In this document: positions 8,760 to 19,114 of the stretch, piece after piece | Layout of the letters: each line of letters starts with the position of its first letter | Numbering within the stretch: position 1 is the stretch's first letter | Origin: Bacteroidota bacterium | GTDB lineage: Bacteria; Bacteroidota; Bacteroidia; 2-12-FULL-35-15 | Length of the DNA: 52,780 nt | Assembly (NCBI GenBank): GCA_947466965.1 | Contig: CANIFU010000012.1 | Span: 1-52,780, forward strand | Direction: 5' to 3' | Program-made: the position numbers and the translations under genes | The notes under the pieces: model-generated | Told to the model about the DNA's origin: nothing | The model's input: only the letters and a program-made list of their open reading frames with translations | The model's database searches: none

Positions 8760-10577
8760 TTAGTGTCCTCCACCATCAATTTCGCCTTCAGCCAAAGGAA
8801 CTGTTTGAGGAACGAAATCTTGATCTTTACCTGGCTTGCTATAGTCATATGGCCAACGGTGAACTGTTGGTAAAGCTCCAGGCCAGTTTCCATGAGTATG
8901 TGCCATTGGTGTTGTCCACTCCAATGTATTTGCTCCCCAAGGATTTTGTTCTGATTTTGGTCCACGGAACATAGAGTAGAAGAAGTTAAATAAGAATACT
9001 ATTTGAACCAATGCAGCTAATATTGCAAACGAGGTAATAAATACGTTGATATCAACAAGGTTATCGAACATTGGGAATGCACTGTTTGAATAATATCTAC
9101 GCGGTACACCTGCTAAACCTAAAAAGTGCATTGGGAAGAATACGCCATACGCGGAAATGAATGTTCCCCAGAAGTGAATGTATCCAAGTTTTTTATTCAT
9201 GTGACGTAAAAACATTTTTGGAAACCAATGGTAAACTCCGGCACACATTCCTAAAATTGCAGATACACCCATTACAATATGGAAGTGAGCGACAACGAAA
9301 TAGGTATCATGAACGTTGATATCCAATGCTGAATCCGCAAGGATGATACCTGTTAAACCACCAGAGATAAATGTAGAAACCAAACCAATTGCAAACAACA
9401 TTGCTGGTGTGTAACGGATGTTACCTTTCCACAAAGTAGTTATATAGTTAAATGCTTTTACTGCAGATGGAATTGCAATCAATAAGGTAGTAAATACGAA
9501 AACAGAGCCTAAGAATGGATTCATTCCCGTCATGTACATATGATGCCCCCAAACAATAAAGGAAAGGAATCCGATTGCCATGATAGATCCGATCATCGCA
9601 CGGTAACCGAAGATTGGTTTACGTGAATTTACCGAAATGATTTCAGAAGTTAAACCCAATGCGGGTAAAATAATGATATACACCTCTGGGTGACCAAGGA
9701 ACCAGAATAAGTGTTCGTATAAAATTGGACTTCCACCTGTTTGTTCCAATGCTTGACCACCGATATAAATATCAGATAAGTAAAATGATGTACCAAAACT
9801 ACGATCGAAAATTAAAAGTAAAGCAGCAGATAATAATACCGGAAAAGACAATACACCTAAAACAGCAGTAATAAAAAATGCCCATATTGTAAGTGGTAAT
9901 CTTGTCATAGACATCCCTTTAGTACGTAAGTTCAATACCGTAACGATATAGTTCAAACCACCCAATAAAGAAGAAACAATGAATAAAGACATGGATACTA
10001 ACCAGAAAGTCATACCTAATTTTGATCCATCCATTGCTTGTGGTAATGCACTTAATGGAGGATAAACTGTCCATCCGCCAGAAGCTGGTCCTGTTTCAAT
10101 AAAGAATGCAGCAATCATTATCAAACTTGATAAAAAGAAGAACCAGTAGGATAACATGTTCATGAATCCGGAAGCCATATCACGTGCACCAATTTGGTAT
10201 GGAATTAACAAGTTACTGAATGTTCCGCTTAATCCACCTGTTAAAACCATAAATACCATAACAGTTCCATGGATTGTCACCAGCGCCATATACATGCCAG
10301 GTTCTAAGATTCCGTCTTTTCCCCATTTGTCACCTAATAAAAAGTTGATGATTGCAAATTTTTCTCCCGGCCAAGCTAATTGTAAACGGAATAGAAATGA
10401 CATCATCATCGCAAGGAAAGCCATAATAACCGCAGTAATTAGGAACTGGCGTGAAATAGTTTTGTGGTCCATACTAAAAATGTATTTCGACACAAATGAT
10501 TCTTCATGGTGATGCTCATCGTGCTGACCGTGACTATCGTGAGCGTGGCTATCGTGCTGACCGTGATTATCTGACAT
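8760..10577 (-). CDS. ctaD: Cytochrome c oxidase subunit I (heme-copper)
   Basis: This 605-residue catalytic subunit reduces oxygen to water in the inner membrane and pumps protons. Family signatures are visible: GHPEVY (CuB histidine, channel glutamate and cross-linked tyrosine), the CuB pair in WGHHMYMTGM, and HDTYFVVAHFHIVMG with the heme ligands. IPSAVK carries the K-channel lysine. These place it in the A-type family. The N-terminus is unusually histidine-rich (residues 4-25, alternating HGQHD/HAHD/HHHE) and precedes the first helix. It is the last gene of the operon, 39 nt after coxB and just before a strong terminator. No subunit III or IV gene follows, so those must be elsewhere. Confidence 0.97.
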   Translation of the reverse strand: MSDNHGQHDSHAHDSHGQHDEHHHEESFVSKYIFSMDHKTISRQFLITAVIMAFLAMMMSFLFRLQLAWPGEKFAIINFLLGDKWGKDGILEPGMYMALVTIHGTVMVFMVLTGGLSGTFSNLLIPYQIGARDMASGFMNMLSYWFFFLSSLIMIAAFFIETGPASGGWTVYPPLSALPQAMDGSKLGMTFWLVSMSLFIVSSLLGGLNYIVTVLNLRTKGMSMTRLPLTIWAFFITAVLGVLSFPVLLSAALLLIFDRSFGTSFYLSDIYIGGQALEQTGGSPILYEHLFWFLGHPEVYIIILPALGLTSEIISVNSRKPIFGYRAMIGSIMAIGFLSFIVWGHHMYMTGMNPFLGSVFVFTTLLIAIPSAVKAFNYITTLWKGNIRYTPAMLFAIGLVSTFISGGLTGIILADSALDINVHDTYFVVAHFHIVMGVSAILGMCAGVYHWFPKMFLRHMNKKLGYIHFWGTFISAYGVFFPMHFLGLAGVPRRYYSNSAFPMFDNLVDINVFITSFAILAALVQIVFLFNFFYSMFRGPKSEQNPWGANTLEWTTPMAHTHGNWPGALPTVHRWPYDYSKPGKDQDFVPQTVPLAEGEIDGGGH

Positions 10578-10616
10578 ATACTATATTATTTTATTATTGA
10601 ATATTTTATTGAATTT

Positions 10617-11693
10617 CTATTTGTTTTCTGCTATTACTGTTTTACTTGCTGCAGCTTTTGCATAAAATGCTGGTTTGCCCGCTAACCATTTTTTATAATC
10701 CGCTTCAGTATCTACAATTACTGTCATTTGCATGTTATAGTGACTGTTACCACATATTTTATTACATAATAGTATATAATCAAATTCTACAGGTTTTTCA
10801 ACTCGTCCTTCTTTCTTAGCTTTTTCTTGACGTAGCTTATTGATCTCAGCCATTTGTTTTACTACAAAAGGATCTTTACGCATATCTGCGGTTGTAATCG
10901 TTGGTGTAAAGTGGAACATGGTTGTCATTCCTGGTACACAGTTCATTTGTGCTCTGAAGTGAGGGAAAAATGCACTATGAATTACGTCGCGAGAACGGAA
11001 TTTAAATTCAATTTCTTTTCCTACTGGGATATGAATTTCGTTTTTAACAACGATATCATCCATTCCTTCTGCGCTAGTAGAGTCCATTCCAAGATCATTT
11101 GTTGCAGTTATCAAACGATAGTTTGCTTTTCCTAATTTGTTATCAGCACCTGCATATCTTGCTGTCCAATCAAATTGTTTTGCATACAGCTCAACAATTG
11201 TTGAATTTGGATTCGCATCAGAAGTGATTTTATTCCATGATCTTAAACCGAAAATGATGATAACAGCCAAAACGATAGCAGGAATAACGGTCCAAATCAT
11301 TTCTAATTTGTTATCATGAGCAATGAAGGTAGCCACTCTTCCTTTGCGACCATAATATTTGAAAGCAAAGAAAAACAAAAAAATCTGAGTAATTGCAAAC
11401 ACAATATAGATAATGATCATGTTGAAATTGAATAACCAGTCAATTTCAACACCATGTTCTGATGCGGACACAGGCAACAATTTTGGAGCATATTCAATTA
11501 GATTCCAAAAAGTGAAACCCAATAATACAATCAAAAACAGGAGCATTAATTTCGCCTGTAATTTGTTGTCCTTTTCAGTAATCTCTTCAGGTTTGGTCCC
11601 TTTTAAACTTGATGCAAGTTCAAAAACCCTAACTAAATAGCCAATTGCAAGAGCCGTTAAAATGATGGCAATGTAAACTAAAAACTTTATCAT
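10617..11693 (-). CDS. ctaC: Cytochrome c oxidase subunit II with CuA site
   Basis: This 358-residue protein has three hydrophobic segments: at the N-terminus (1-24), about 50-65, and the family's paired helices (about 88-112 and 135-155, WTVIPAIVLAVIIIFGL). A periplasmic cupredoxin domain follows. The CuA ligands are present: His in DVIHSAFFPHF, and the Cys-Cys-His-Met set in CNKICGNSHYNM. It accepts electrons from cytochrome c or directly from alternative complex III and passes them to subunit I. There is no fused cytochrome c domain; the protein ends soon after the CuA motif. It sits between actF (56 nt) and coxA (39 nt). Confidence 0.95.
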   Translation of the reverse strand: MIKFLVYIAIILTALAIGYLVRVFELASSLKGTKPEEITEKDNKLQAKLMLLFLIVLLGFTFWNLIEYAPKLLPVSASEHGVEIDWLFNFNMIIIYIVFAITQIFLFFFAFKYYGRKGRVATFIAHDNKLEMIWTVIPAIVLAVIIIFGLRSWNKITSDANPNSTIVELYAKQFDWTARYAGADNKLGKANYRLITATNDLGMDSTSAEGMDDIVVKNEIHIPVGKEIEFKFRSRDVIHSAFFPHFRAQMNCVPGMTTMFHFTPTITTADMRKDPFVVKQMAEINKLRQEKAKKEGRVEKPVEFDYILLCNKICGNSHYNMQMTVIVDTEADYKKWLAGKPAFYAKAAASKTVIAENK

Positions 11694-11749
11694 AGTGTTA
11701 GAATTGTTAATTCGTTATTGTGTTTCGCTTTTTTGTTATTATTCAATAA

Positions 11750-13012
11750 TTAGTAATGGTGGTGCATACTTTCGTTCAGATATGGGTGTTTTTCAACCAT
11801 TAATGATCTTTTCGATAATGCTCTGTGAACAACGAAAAGCATTAATCCTAAGAAACCCAAAGCTGTTCCTATTTCCATCCATCCTAAATGATGATTGCCT
11901 TGAACAGTTGCTGGCATAACCATCATATAAACATCTAACCAGTGACCAATAAAAATTATACAGCCTACAATAACTAAAAAAACATAGTTGCGTTTTGCAT
12001 CGCGACTCATTAATAAAATCATTGGAAATACAAAGTTCATTGCAAATACAGTCCACATTAATCCCATATAACCATAATTGTGCAAACGATCTTGAAAATA
12101 AATAATCTCTTCAGGGATGTTTGTATACCAGATTAACATGAATTGGCAAAACCAAAGGTAACTCCATAAGAAACTTACTGCAAATACCCATTTCCCCAAA
12201 TCGTGTATATGACTATCATTTACTTGAGGTAAATATCCTTTACGTTTTAAATAAAGTACAAAAAGAATAATTGTAATCATGGCAGAAATCCACATTCCTG
12301 AAAATGCATACCAACCATACATGGTGCTAAACCAATGCGGATCTAATGACATCATCCAGTCCCAAGCAGCAGTTGAAGAAGTTACTGCGAAAAATACTAA
12401 GAACGAAGCTGCCTTACCCATTGTTTTGTAGTGTATTTTTGTTCCCCCTTGCAAATCCTGTTCGATTGAGTTTTTGATAAACCCTTTTTGAAACCAGCAC
12501 CAAACAACAACATAAATACTTGTTCTTAGCCAAAAGAACCAAGGTGCAAAATAGCCTTCTTTCCCTTTTAGTACTTCATCAAATTTTGGGTTGGGTGTTA
12601 CACCATCGTCTAAAAATTCTTTATAAAGATCTGCATCCATCCAATGGTATAAGTGGTGCAGGTGCAACTGTCCGGCAACTAATATTAAAACCATTACAAC
12701 AGCACCAACAGGTAAATAAGAAGATACCGCTTCATAAACTCTTTTTACTGCAACTGACCATGCAACTTCTGCTACATATTGCAATGCCATAAAGAAAGTG
12801 GCAAGTAAGCCTATTCCCATAAAGAACCATCCATTTACAAGTAAATTCGCCCAGATACGAGTTTGGTGATATTCTTCGTGGCTTACACCTTCTGGAGCAT
12901 GATCGGTTAAAAAACCGGCAATGATGGTAACTAAGCCTATAGCCATTAAACCAAAAGTGATGTTTCTGGTTTTATTCGTAAACGTATAGTTATTATTCAT
13001 ATCTGTTTGCAT
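11750..13012 (-). CDS. actF: Alternative complex III subunit ActF
   Basis: This 420-residue polytopic inner membrane protein has about ten hydrophobic helices and a short histidine-containing tail (SMHHHY). It is the second quinone-site-type membrane subunit of alternative complex III and is related to ActC/NrfD-like proteins. The assignment rests on size, helices such as WVFAVSFLWSYLWFCQFMLI, and its position after actE. A second in-frame ATG lies four codons in (13000), which would remove MQTD; either start is possible. It is 31 nt from actE and 56 nt from coxB, so it belongs to the operon. Confidence 0.93.
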   Translation of the reverse strand: MQTDMNNNYTFTNKTRNITFGLMAIGLVTIIAGFLTDHAPEGVSHEEYHQTRIWANLLVNGWFFMGIGLLATFFMALQYVAEVAWSVAVKRVYEAVSSYLPVGAVVMVLILVAGQLHLHHLYHWMDADLYKEFLDDGVTPNPKFDEVLKGKEGYFAPWFFWLRTSIYVVVWCWFQKGFIKNSIEQDLQGGTKIHYKTMGKAASFLVFFAVTSSTAAWDWMMSLDPHWFSTMYGWYAFSGMWISAMITIILFVLYLKRKGYLPQVNDSHIHDLGKWVFAVSFLWSYLWFCQFMLIWYTNIPEEIIYFQDRLHNYGYMGLMWTVFAMNFVFPMILLMSRDAKRNYVFLVIVGCIIFIGHWLDVYMMVMPATVQGNHHLGWMEIGTALGFLGLMLFVVHRALSKRSLMVEKHPYLNESMHHHY

Positions 13013-13043
13013 TTATCTTTTATTCTCAAAAATCTGTTAAATA

Positions 13044-13706
13044 TTATTTTATTACGTCTACTTTCGCTGCTGTTAAGGATGCTGAATCAGCAACTGTTAC
13101 TGCTACTTCTTTTCCGTTCGGATATTGTAATTTCTGAATGTGTAAAATTATTTTCCAGATTTCAGCTTTGCTTACCAATGAAGCATGAGAACCCATAAGT
13201 CCTTTCCCGAAATAGATAGAATGAAACATCTTGCCTTCAGGTAAGGCCATTAATACTGGCCCTTTATAAGATGGAGGAGGACCAGCTAATTTTGCAGCCA
13301 CTAAACCATCTGCTTCACCTCCTGCGCCATGACAGTGTACACAGTACTTACTATATAAAACTTCCCCTTCGGCTAAATTGGCATCATTCTTTTTAAATGG
13401 ATTATGTAAATATCTACCGGCATTTGCATAACCAGCTGTATCGTTTGCATAAGGATAGGGCATGAATCCCCTTGGAATGCTTCCTTTTACAGGCAATCTA
13501 TTTGCTTGTAATGTATCTCCTGTTTGTTTACCATTGATAATAGAAACATAGGCCATATTTGGCTCCAATGATGGTGAGCGGTACATATCCGGCATAAATT
13601 CAACTCCAGGACTGTTCGGGTTTTTTTTCCCACATGAAGTTGTAGCTATTGCGATACAGCCAAACACCGCCATTAAAGAAATAATTTGTGTTACCTTTTT
13701 GTTCAT
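13044..13706 (-). CDS. actE: Alternative complex III monoheme cytochrome c ActE
   Basis: This 220-residue lipoprotein has a signal peptide ending in the lipobox ATTSC (lipidated Cys25), which anchors it on the outer face of the inner membrane. One heme c motif, CVHCH (about 122-126, followed by GAGGEADG), is present. A methionine in the GLMGSHASL region is a likely distal ligand. The family subunit passes electrons from the complex core toward the oxidase. Lipid anchoring of ActE is known in related complexes. It is 30 nt after actD. Confidence 0.94.
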   Translation of the reverse strand: MNKKVTQIISLMAVFGCIAIATTSCGKKNPNSPGVEFMPDMYRSPSLEPNMAYVSIINGKQTGDTLQANRLPVKGSIPRGFMPYPYANDTAGYANAGRYLHNPFKKNDANLAEGEVLYSKYCVHCHGAGGEADGLVAAKLAGPPPSYKGPVLMALPEGKMFHSIYFGKGLMGSHASLVSKAEIWKIILHIQKLQYPNGKEVAVTVADSASLTAAKVDVIK

Positions 13707-13736
13707 CGTTGTATAGTATTCTGTTGTTTTGATAAC

Positions 13737-14255
13737 TTATTTGAATGATATTTCAGTTGCTCCACCATTTTTTAACAGTGTCTCAATCTTCGATTTATTT
13801 TCTTCTTTTGTTTCAACAATCATTAAAAATTTATCATCCGTAGTTCTTGGATCAGGATTTTTTGCTTTTACACCCGGTAACATCCAGCAACGCAAATAAT
13901 ATGTAATTACCATTCCATGTCCAGCACATAATACTGTTGATTCGAATGTAATAGGAATAAATGCAGGAACGTTCATGAAATAAGCCATGCTTGGTTTTCC
14001 TCCAATATCTGTAGGCCAATCGCTGATCATCATGTACCACATCATTAAAGTAGCCAAGGATGCACCTGTTAACCCGTAAATAAATGCGGTAATTGCAATC
14101 CATGTTCGTGGAACATCAATTGCCGCATCTAATCCATGAATGGGGAACGGAGAAAAAACATCCTTCACTCGAATGCCTTGTGAACGTAGTTCGTGTGCCG
14201 CAGCCAATAATGGCTCTTCATCATCGTAAATTGCATGTATCGCTACTGTACTCAT
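13737..14255 (-). CDS. actD: Alternative complex III subunit ActD (DUF3341)
   Basis: This 172-residue protein matches the DUF3341 family of ActD. A soluble N-terminal part (DDEEPLLAAAHELRSQGIRVKD region) is followed by two transmembrane helices (about 50-78 and 95-120) and a small C-terminal ferredoxin-like tail (LMIVETKEENKSKIETLL). The N-terminal segment IHGLDAAI resembles family members. It is a structural membrane subunit without cofactor motifs. It lies between actC and actE. Confidence 0.93.
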   Translation of the reverse strand: MSTVAIHAIYDDEEPLLAAAHELRSQGIRVKDVFSPFPIHGLDAAIDVPRTWIAITAFIYGLTGASLATLMMWYMMISDWPTDIGGKPSMAYFMNVPAFIPITFESTVLCAGHGMVITYYLRCWMLPGVKAKNPDPRTTDDKFLMIVETKEENKSKIETLLKNGGATEISFK

Positions 14256-14353
14256 CTTTTTTATTTTTTAAATTCTATTATCTAAAAACGTATTTCTTAA
14301 ACGCTGTTTAATATCTTTTCTCCTAGTAATTAAAGAGATTGGTGTTTAAAATT

Positions 14354-15739
14354 TTAATGGTGCTGTGCTGCTGCTTTCGTCTTATATTCCTGACCAGATG
14401 ATTTTAAGATCGATTTTAATTCTGCTTGTGCAATTACAGGGAAATACCTTGAGAACAATAAGAAAAATGTAAAGAACATTCCTATTGTTCCTGTAAAGAT
14501 GCCAATATCTATAAATGTTGGGTGATACATATTCCATGTTGATGGAATGAATGTGCGACATAATGTAGGAACGATAATTACAAAACGTTCGAACCACATA
14601 CCAATGTTTACAATGATTGACATTACAAATGTGAACATTAAGTTGGTGCGTAATTTTTTGAACCAGAATAGTTGAGGTGAAATAACATTACAAGTCATCA
14701 TTGCTGCGTATGCCCACCAATATGGACCAGTAGCACGATTCAGGAATGCATACTGTTCGTATTCAACTCCTGAATACCAAGAGATAAACAATTCAGTTAA
14801 ATAGGCAACACCTACAATTGAACCTGTAACAATGATTACAATATTCATGTATTCAATGTGCTTAATCGTGATATAGTTTTCTAAGCTATAGATTTTACGA
14901 ACGATCAACAGTAAGGTTAATACCATTGCGAATCCGGAAAAAACGGCTCCTGCAACGAAATAAGGAGGGAAGATAGTCGTATGCCAACCCGGTACTACCG
15001 ATGTTGCAAAGTCCATAGATACAATTGAGTGAACAGAGAATACAAGTGGTGTAGATAAACCAGCAAGTACTAATGAAACCTCTTCAAAACGGCTCCAGTG
15101 ACGAGCGCTTCCGCCCCAACCAAAACTTAATATCCCATAAAATTTCTTTGCCCAAGGTTTTATTGCTCTATCGCGAATCATAGCGAAATCGGGAACTAAA
15201 CCTGTGTACCAAAACACCAAAGAAATAGAGAAGTAAGTTGATACGGCAAATACGTCCCACAATAAAGGAGAGTTAAAATTCACCCACAAAGAACCAAATG
15301 TATTCGGCAAGGGAAACAACCAATAGTCTAACCAAGGACGACCTGTATGTAACAATACGAAAATAGCAGCACACATTACGGCAAAAATTGTCATTGCTTC
15401 AGCAGAACGGTTAATTGCCATGCGCCATTTCTGACGGAACAATAATAATACGGCAGAGATTAATGTACCAGCGTGACCAATACCGATCCACCATACGAAA
15501 TTGGTGATATCCCAAGCCCAGTCAACACCATTGTTTGAACCCCAAACGCCGATTCCCGTTCCAATGGTGTATGCTAAACACCCGATACCCCACATAAAGC
15601 AAATAATGGATACAGTAAGTAGAATGTACCAATATTTATTAGCCTTGCCTTCAATTGGTTTAACAATATCTTCGGTGATTTGATGATATGATTTGTTCCC
15701 AAGAATTAAGGGTTCTCTAATTTCTGATTCGTGCTGCAT
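14354..15739 (-). CDS. actC: Alternative complex III quinol-site subunit ActC (NrfD-like)
   Basis: This 461-residue membrane protein of the NrfD/PsrC family has about ten helices. In alternative complex III this subunit contributes the menaquinol oxidation site and probably a proton path. Characteristic segments are YHQITEDIVKPIEGK at the N-terminus, WWIGIGHAGTLISA, and GAVFSGFAMVLTLL. The C-terminal tail is polar and ends in paired histidines (AAAQHH). It is 55 nt after actB. Confidence 0.95.
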   Translation of the reverse strand: MQHESEIREPLILGNKSYHQITEDIVKPIEGKANKYWYILLTVSIICFMWGIGCLAYTIGTGIGVWGSNNGVDWAWDITNFVWWIGIGHAGTLISAVLLLFRQKWRMAINRSAEAMTIFAVMCAAIFVLLHTGRPWLDYWLFPLPNTFGSLWVNFNSPLLWDVFAVSTYFSISLVFWYTGLVPDFAMIRDRAIKPWAKKFYGILSFGWGGSARHWSRFEEVSLVLAGLSTPLVFSVHSIVSMDFATSVVPGWHTTIFPPYFVAGAVFSGFAMVLTLLLIVRKIYSLENYITIKHIEYMNIVIIVTGSIVGVAYLTELFISWYSGVEYEQYAFLNRATGPYWWAYAAMMTCNVISPQLFWFKKLRTNLMFTFVMSIIVNIGMWFERFVIIVPTLCRTFIPSTWNMYHPTFIDIGIFTGTIGMFFTFFLLFSRYFPVIAQAELKSILKSSGQEYKTKAAAQHH

Positions 15740-15794
15740 ATGATTTTTAAAAATTATAAATTATTTATTCTAAGTTATAGATTCTTACTTGTTG

Positions 15795-18700
15795 TTACGC
15801 ATGTTCTGTGTGTCTTCCTTCTTCAATTGATTCTTCAGCATTTCTTACTTTTGTTAAGTAGGAAACAGTTGGTTTGATACCAATTTCTTCAAGTATGAAA
15901 TAGTTACGTTCGTCTTCTTTTCGTAAAACTGAAATGGCACTAGTTTCGTCATTTAAATCACCGAACCAAATGGCGTTAGTAGGACAAGATTGTTGACAAG
16001 CAGTCTTAATATCGCTGTCAACTAATTTACGTTCTGCTTTTTTCGCTTCTAATTTTCCTCCTTGAATACGTTGAACACACATAGAGCACTTTTCCATTAC
16101 TCCACGAGAACGAACAACCACATCCGGATTCAATACCATACGACCAAGATCATCCTGTGATGGGTTGAATGTAAAATCACTGTTCTCATTATAATTAAAC
16201 CAATTGAAACGTCTTACTTTAAACGGACAGTTGTTTGCACAGTAACGTGTTCCAACACATCGGTTATAAGCCATCGCATTTAATCCGTCAGAACTATGGT
16301 TTGTAGCCAATACCGGACAAACGGTTTCACATGGTGCGTGATTACAATGCTGACACATGATTGGTTGGAAAACAACTTTAGGATTTACAGTTGTAGGATT
16401 TTCCATATCTAAGTACATATCAATTGCGCCAACCGCTTCACTTGCTGCCACTTCCTTATTCATGTCGCTGCTATAGTAACGATCGATACGCAACCAGTGC
16501 ATTTCACGGGTTTTCATTACCTGATCTTTACCAACTACTGCAACGTTGTTTTCAGCAGTACAACTTACAACACAAGAACCACAACCGATGCAAGAGTTTA
16601 AGTCGATGGTCATTCCCCATTTGTGTCCTAAGCGCTCATGCTCATTCCAAAGATCCACCTCAGCCGCTTTAACAGGACCTGAATGTGTAATCAACATTTC
16701 ATCTTTATTGCCAGCCTTTGGATTTTTTTGATATTCAGATAGAACGGTTTCTTTAACGATCTCACGACCCATCATTGTATGATGAATTTGCGTTCCCGCT
16801 AATTCAGTTATCTCGTTTGTGTTTTCAATAGTTACACTTAATGCAGCGTATGCCATTGTCCCATTCATTAGTTGTACAAAAGGATATGCGTTTTGACCAA
16901 CTACTGTTCCTGTTCGTTCAGCTAATTTACCAGCTTTTTCACGACCATATCCAACTGCAATACCAACCGTTCCGCGAGCTTGACCAGGTTGAGGAACAAC
17001 TGGTAATTTTATTGTTAAACCATTTACGGTAACATTAACAACTGTAGACTCTCTGTCCTGGCGCTCCATTAATTTGTAGCTCTTCTCTTTCATGTCCTCA
17101 GGCGACATAGTAACGTAGTTGTCCCAGGTGATTTTAGAGATAGGATCAGGTAACTCTTGCAACCAAGGATTGTTTCCTTGATTACCGTTTCCAATTGCCA
17201 CTTTTTCATAAAGTGCCAATTCCAATTCTCCGCCTTTAACAGCATTTATTTTAGCAGCAGCTTCACTTAAATCGACTTTAGCAAGGGCTTTTACTGCTTC
17301 AATTTTTACTTCTTCTTTTTTTCCAAGAACTGCAGCAACTGGTGCAATCACTTTAGTACTATCAGATACAACTGCCATTTCAGCAACCTCTCCGCCTTTT
17401 CCAACTTCGATGGCGCCATCATGTAAGGAGTTGTTCCAAAATTCAGTAAAACTCATATATTTTCCCTGCATTGGGAATACACGGTCTGACCAAATTTTTT
17501 GAATATATGAATGGTATTCAGAATTGTTTCCAGACCATGCCATTAGTGTTTCCTGCGCCTGACGGGTTCCTGAATTTTGTTCCGCGAACAATGGTGTGAT
17601 TGTAGGTTGTGATAAACTATAGTGTGCTTTCTTTGGATTAAAATCGTTCCAAGATTCTAAATAATTATGATCTGGACAAATATAGCTTGCCATAGAAGCT
17701 GTTTCATCTGCTCTGTCAGCAAAGGAAATACGAACTGCAACTTTGTTGTATGCCTCTGCAAATTTTAATGCTGCAGGAGCCGTATAAACTGGGTTTGTAT
17801 TGTAAGTAATAATTGCTCCAACAGTACCTGCTGCCATTTCTGAAACCATTGCTGCAAATGCAGCATCATCACCTTGATGCGTTAAAGAAGGGTTTTCGAT
17901 ATCAATTGTTTTTCCATAGTTTCCAAGCAATTGGTTAATTCCATTAACTACCATCTGAACATACATGTCGTTTGAGCCGGAAACAACCAAAGATTTGCCT
18001 TTGTTGTCTGCTAATTCTTTCGCTGTTTTAGCTATTGCTGTATCACACGATAATGCTGATGAAGGAATTGAAGATCCGCCAACAATATTTGCAACTGCAT
18101 TGTATAAATTAACAGCTACCTTTCCTTGTTCAGAAACTTTTACTGGAATACGCTCATCAGCATTCGCACCTGTCAAAGAAAGGTTTGATTCGAACTGAAT
18201 GTGTTTCGACATTTTATTTTTGTTCTTTCCAACTTTACGTGTCTTCGAGTACTGATTTGCATATTCAATAGGAGATAGCCAGTTAGCAAGAAAATCTGCA
18301 CCAATACCAACAATTACTTCAGCATGGTTAAAGTGATAAGAAGGAATAACTTCCTGTCCGAATGTTTGAGCATTCGCTTTTGCCATACCGGAATAAGATA
18401 CCGCATCATAAGTTACGTGTTTTGTGTTTGGATATTTTGCGGCAAAGTCAGCGATTACAGCCTTTGTGGATGGGCTAATAATCGTTGAAGATAAAATATA
18501 AATACTTCCTTTTGCAGCAGCTAATTTTCCGCCAATTTCTTTGTCGATGTTTGACCAGGTTGCCGGGTTCCATGATTCACCAGATTTAGAAACAGGACCT
18601 GTTAAGCGGGATGAGTCATATAAAGAAAGGATAGACGCTTGAACACGGGCACTTGTTCCACCCATTGTTACTTTAGACAATTCATTTCCTTCAATTTTAA

Positions 18701-19049
18701 TAGGGCGACCTTCGCGTGTTTTTACAATGATAGAAGCATAATCGTATCCATCATAAAATGTTGACGCATACCAGTTAGCAACTCCTAGGGTTATTTCCTC
18801 GGGTTTAACAATATATGGAATTGCTTTGTTTACAGGCGTTTCACAAGCAGCAAGCGAAGCAGCAGTAACACTAAATCCTAAAAACTTCAAGAAATCTCTT
18901 CTGTTTGTTCCATTGTTTTCAGTAAGATTACTATCACCTAAGAACTTTTCTACAGGGATCTGTTCCGCAAATTCAGTCTGAGCACTTTGAACAAATTCAG
19001 GACTGTTGTTTAATTCTTCCAGACCTTTCCAGTATTTTTTTGTTGCCAT
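15795..19049 (-). CDS. actB: Alternative complex III iron-sulfur subunit ActB
   Basis: This 1084-residue protein fuses a molybdopterin-oxidoreductase-like domain (about 70-740) to a ferredoxin-like domain (about 780-1060). The latter has cysteine clusters CIGCGSCVVSC, CQHCNHAPCETVC, CVGTRYCANNCP, CSMC and CQQSCP, enough for four Fe-S clusters. In known ActB proteins the first domain holds no molybdenum cofactor. A twin-arginine motif (NRRDFLKFLG, Arg50-Arg51) lies about 50 residues in, followed by a lipobox ending at Cys69 (ASLAAC). This fits Tat export and lipid anchoring. It lies 66 nt after actA and 55 nt before actC. Confidence 0.97.
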   Translation of the reverse strand: MATKKYWKGLEELNNSPEFVQSAQTEFAEQIPVEKFLGDSNLTENNGTNRRDFLKFLGFSVTAASLAACETPVNKAIPYIVKPEEITLGVANWYASTFYDGYDYASIIVKTREGRPIKIEGNELSKVTMGGTSARVQASILSLYDSSRLTGPVSKSGESWNPATWSNIDKEIGGKLAAAKGSIYILSSTIISPSTKAVIADFAAKYPNTKHVTYDAVSYSGMAKANAQTFGQEVIPSYHFNHAEVIVGIGADFLANWLSPIEYANQYSKTRKVGKNKNKMSKHIQFESNLSLTGANADERIPVKVSEQGKVAVNLYNAVANIVGGSSIPSSALSCDTAIAKTAKELADNKGKSLVVSGSNDMYVQMVVNGINQLLGNYGKTIDIENPSLTHQGDDAAFAAMVSEMAAGTVGAIITYNTNPVYTAPAALKFAEAYNKVAVRISFADRADETASMASYICPDHNYLESWNDFNPKKAHYSLSQPTITPLFAEQNSGTRQAQETLMAWSGNNSEYHSYIQKIWSDRVFPMQGKYMSFTEFWNNSLHDGAIEVGKGGEVAEMAVVSDSTKVIAPVAAVLGKKEEVKIEAVKALAKVDLSEAAAKINAVKGGELELALYEKVAIGNGNQGNNPWLQELPDPISKITWDNYVTMSPEDMKEKSYKLMERQDRESTVVNVTVNGLTIKLPVVPQPGQARGTVGIAVGYGREKAGKLAERTGTVVGQNAYPFVQLMNGTMAYAALSVTIENTNEITELAGTQIHHTMMGREIVKETVLSEYQKNPKAGNKDEMLITHSGPVKAAEVDLWNEHERLGHKWGMTIDLNSCIGCGSCVVSCTAENNVAVVGKDQVMKTREMHWLRIDRYYSSDMNKEVAASEAVGAIDMYLDMENPTTVNPKVVFQPIMCQHCNHAPCETVCPVLATNHSSDGLNAMAYNRCVGTRYCANNCPFKVRRFNWFNYNENSDFTFNPSQDDLGRMVLNPDVVVRSRGVMEKCSMCVQRIQGGKLEAKKAERKLVDSDIKTACQQSCPTNAIWFGDLNDETSAISVLRKEDERNYFILEEIGIKPTVSYLTKVRNAEESIEEGRHTEHA

Positions 19050-19114
19050 ATCTTATATAAATTCTAAATCTTTATTTCTTATTATTAAAATGCTACTATC
19101 TTTATAGCAAGTGC

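Noticed and set aside
15795-19049. ActB as a working molybdenum enzyme
   Set aside because: The domain is molybdopterin-oxidoreductase-like, but in alternative complex III this subunit lacks the cofactor, and the act gene order fixes its role.
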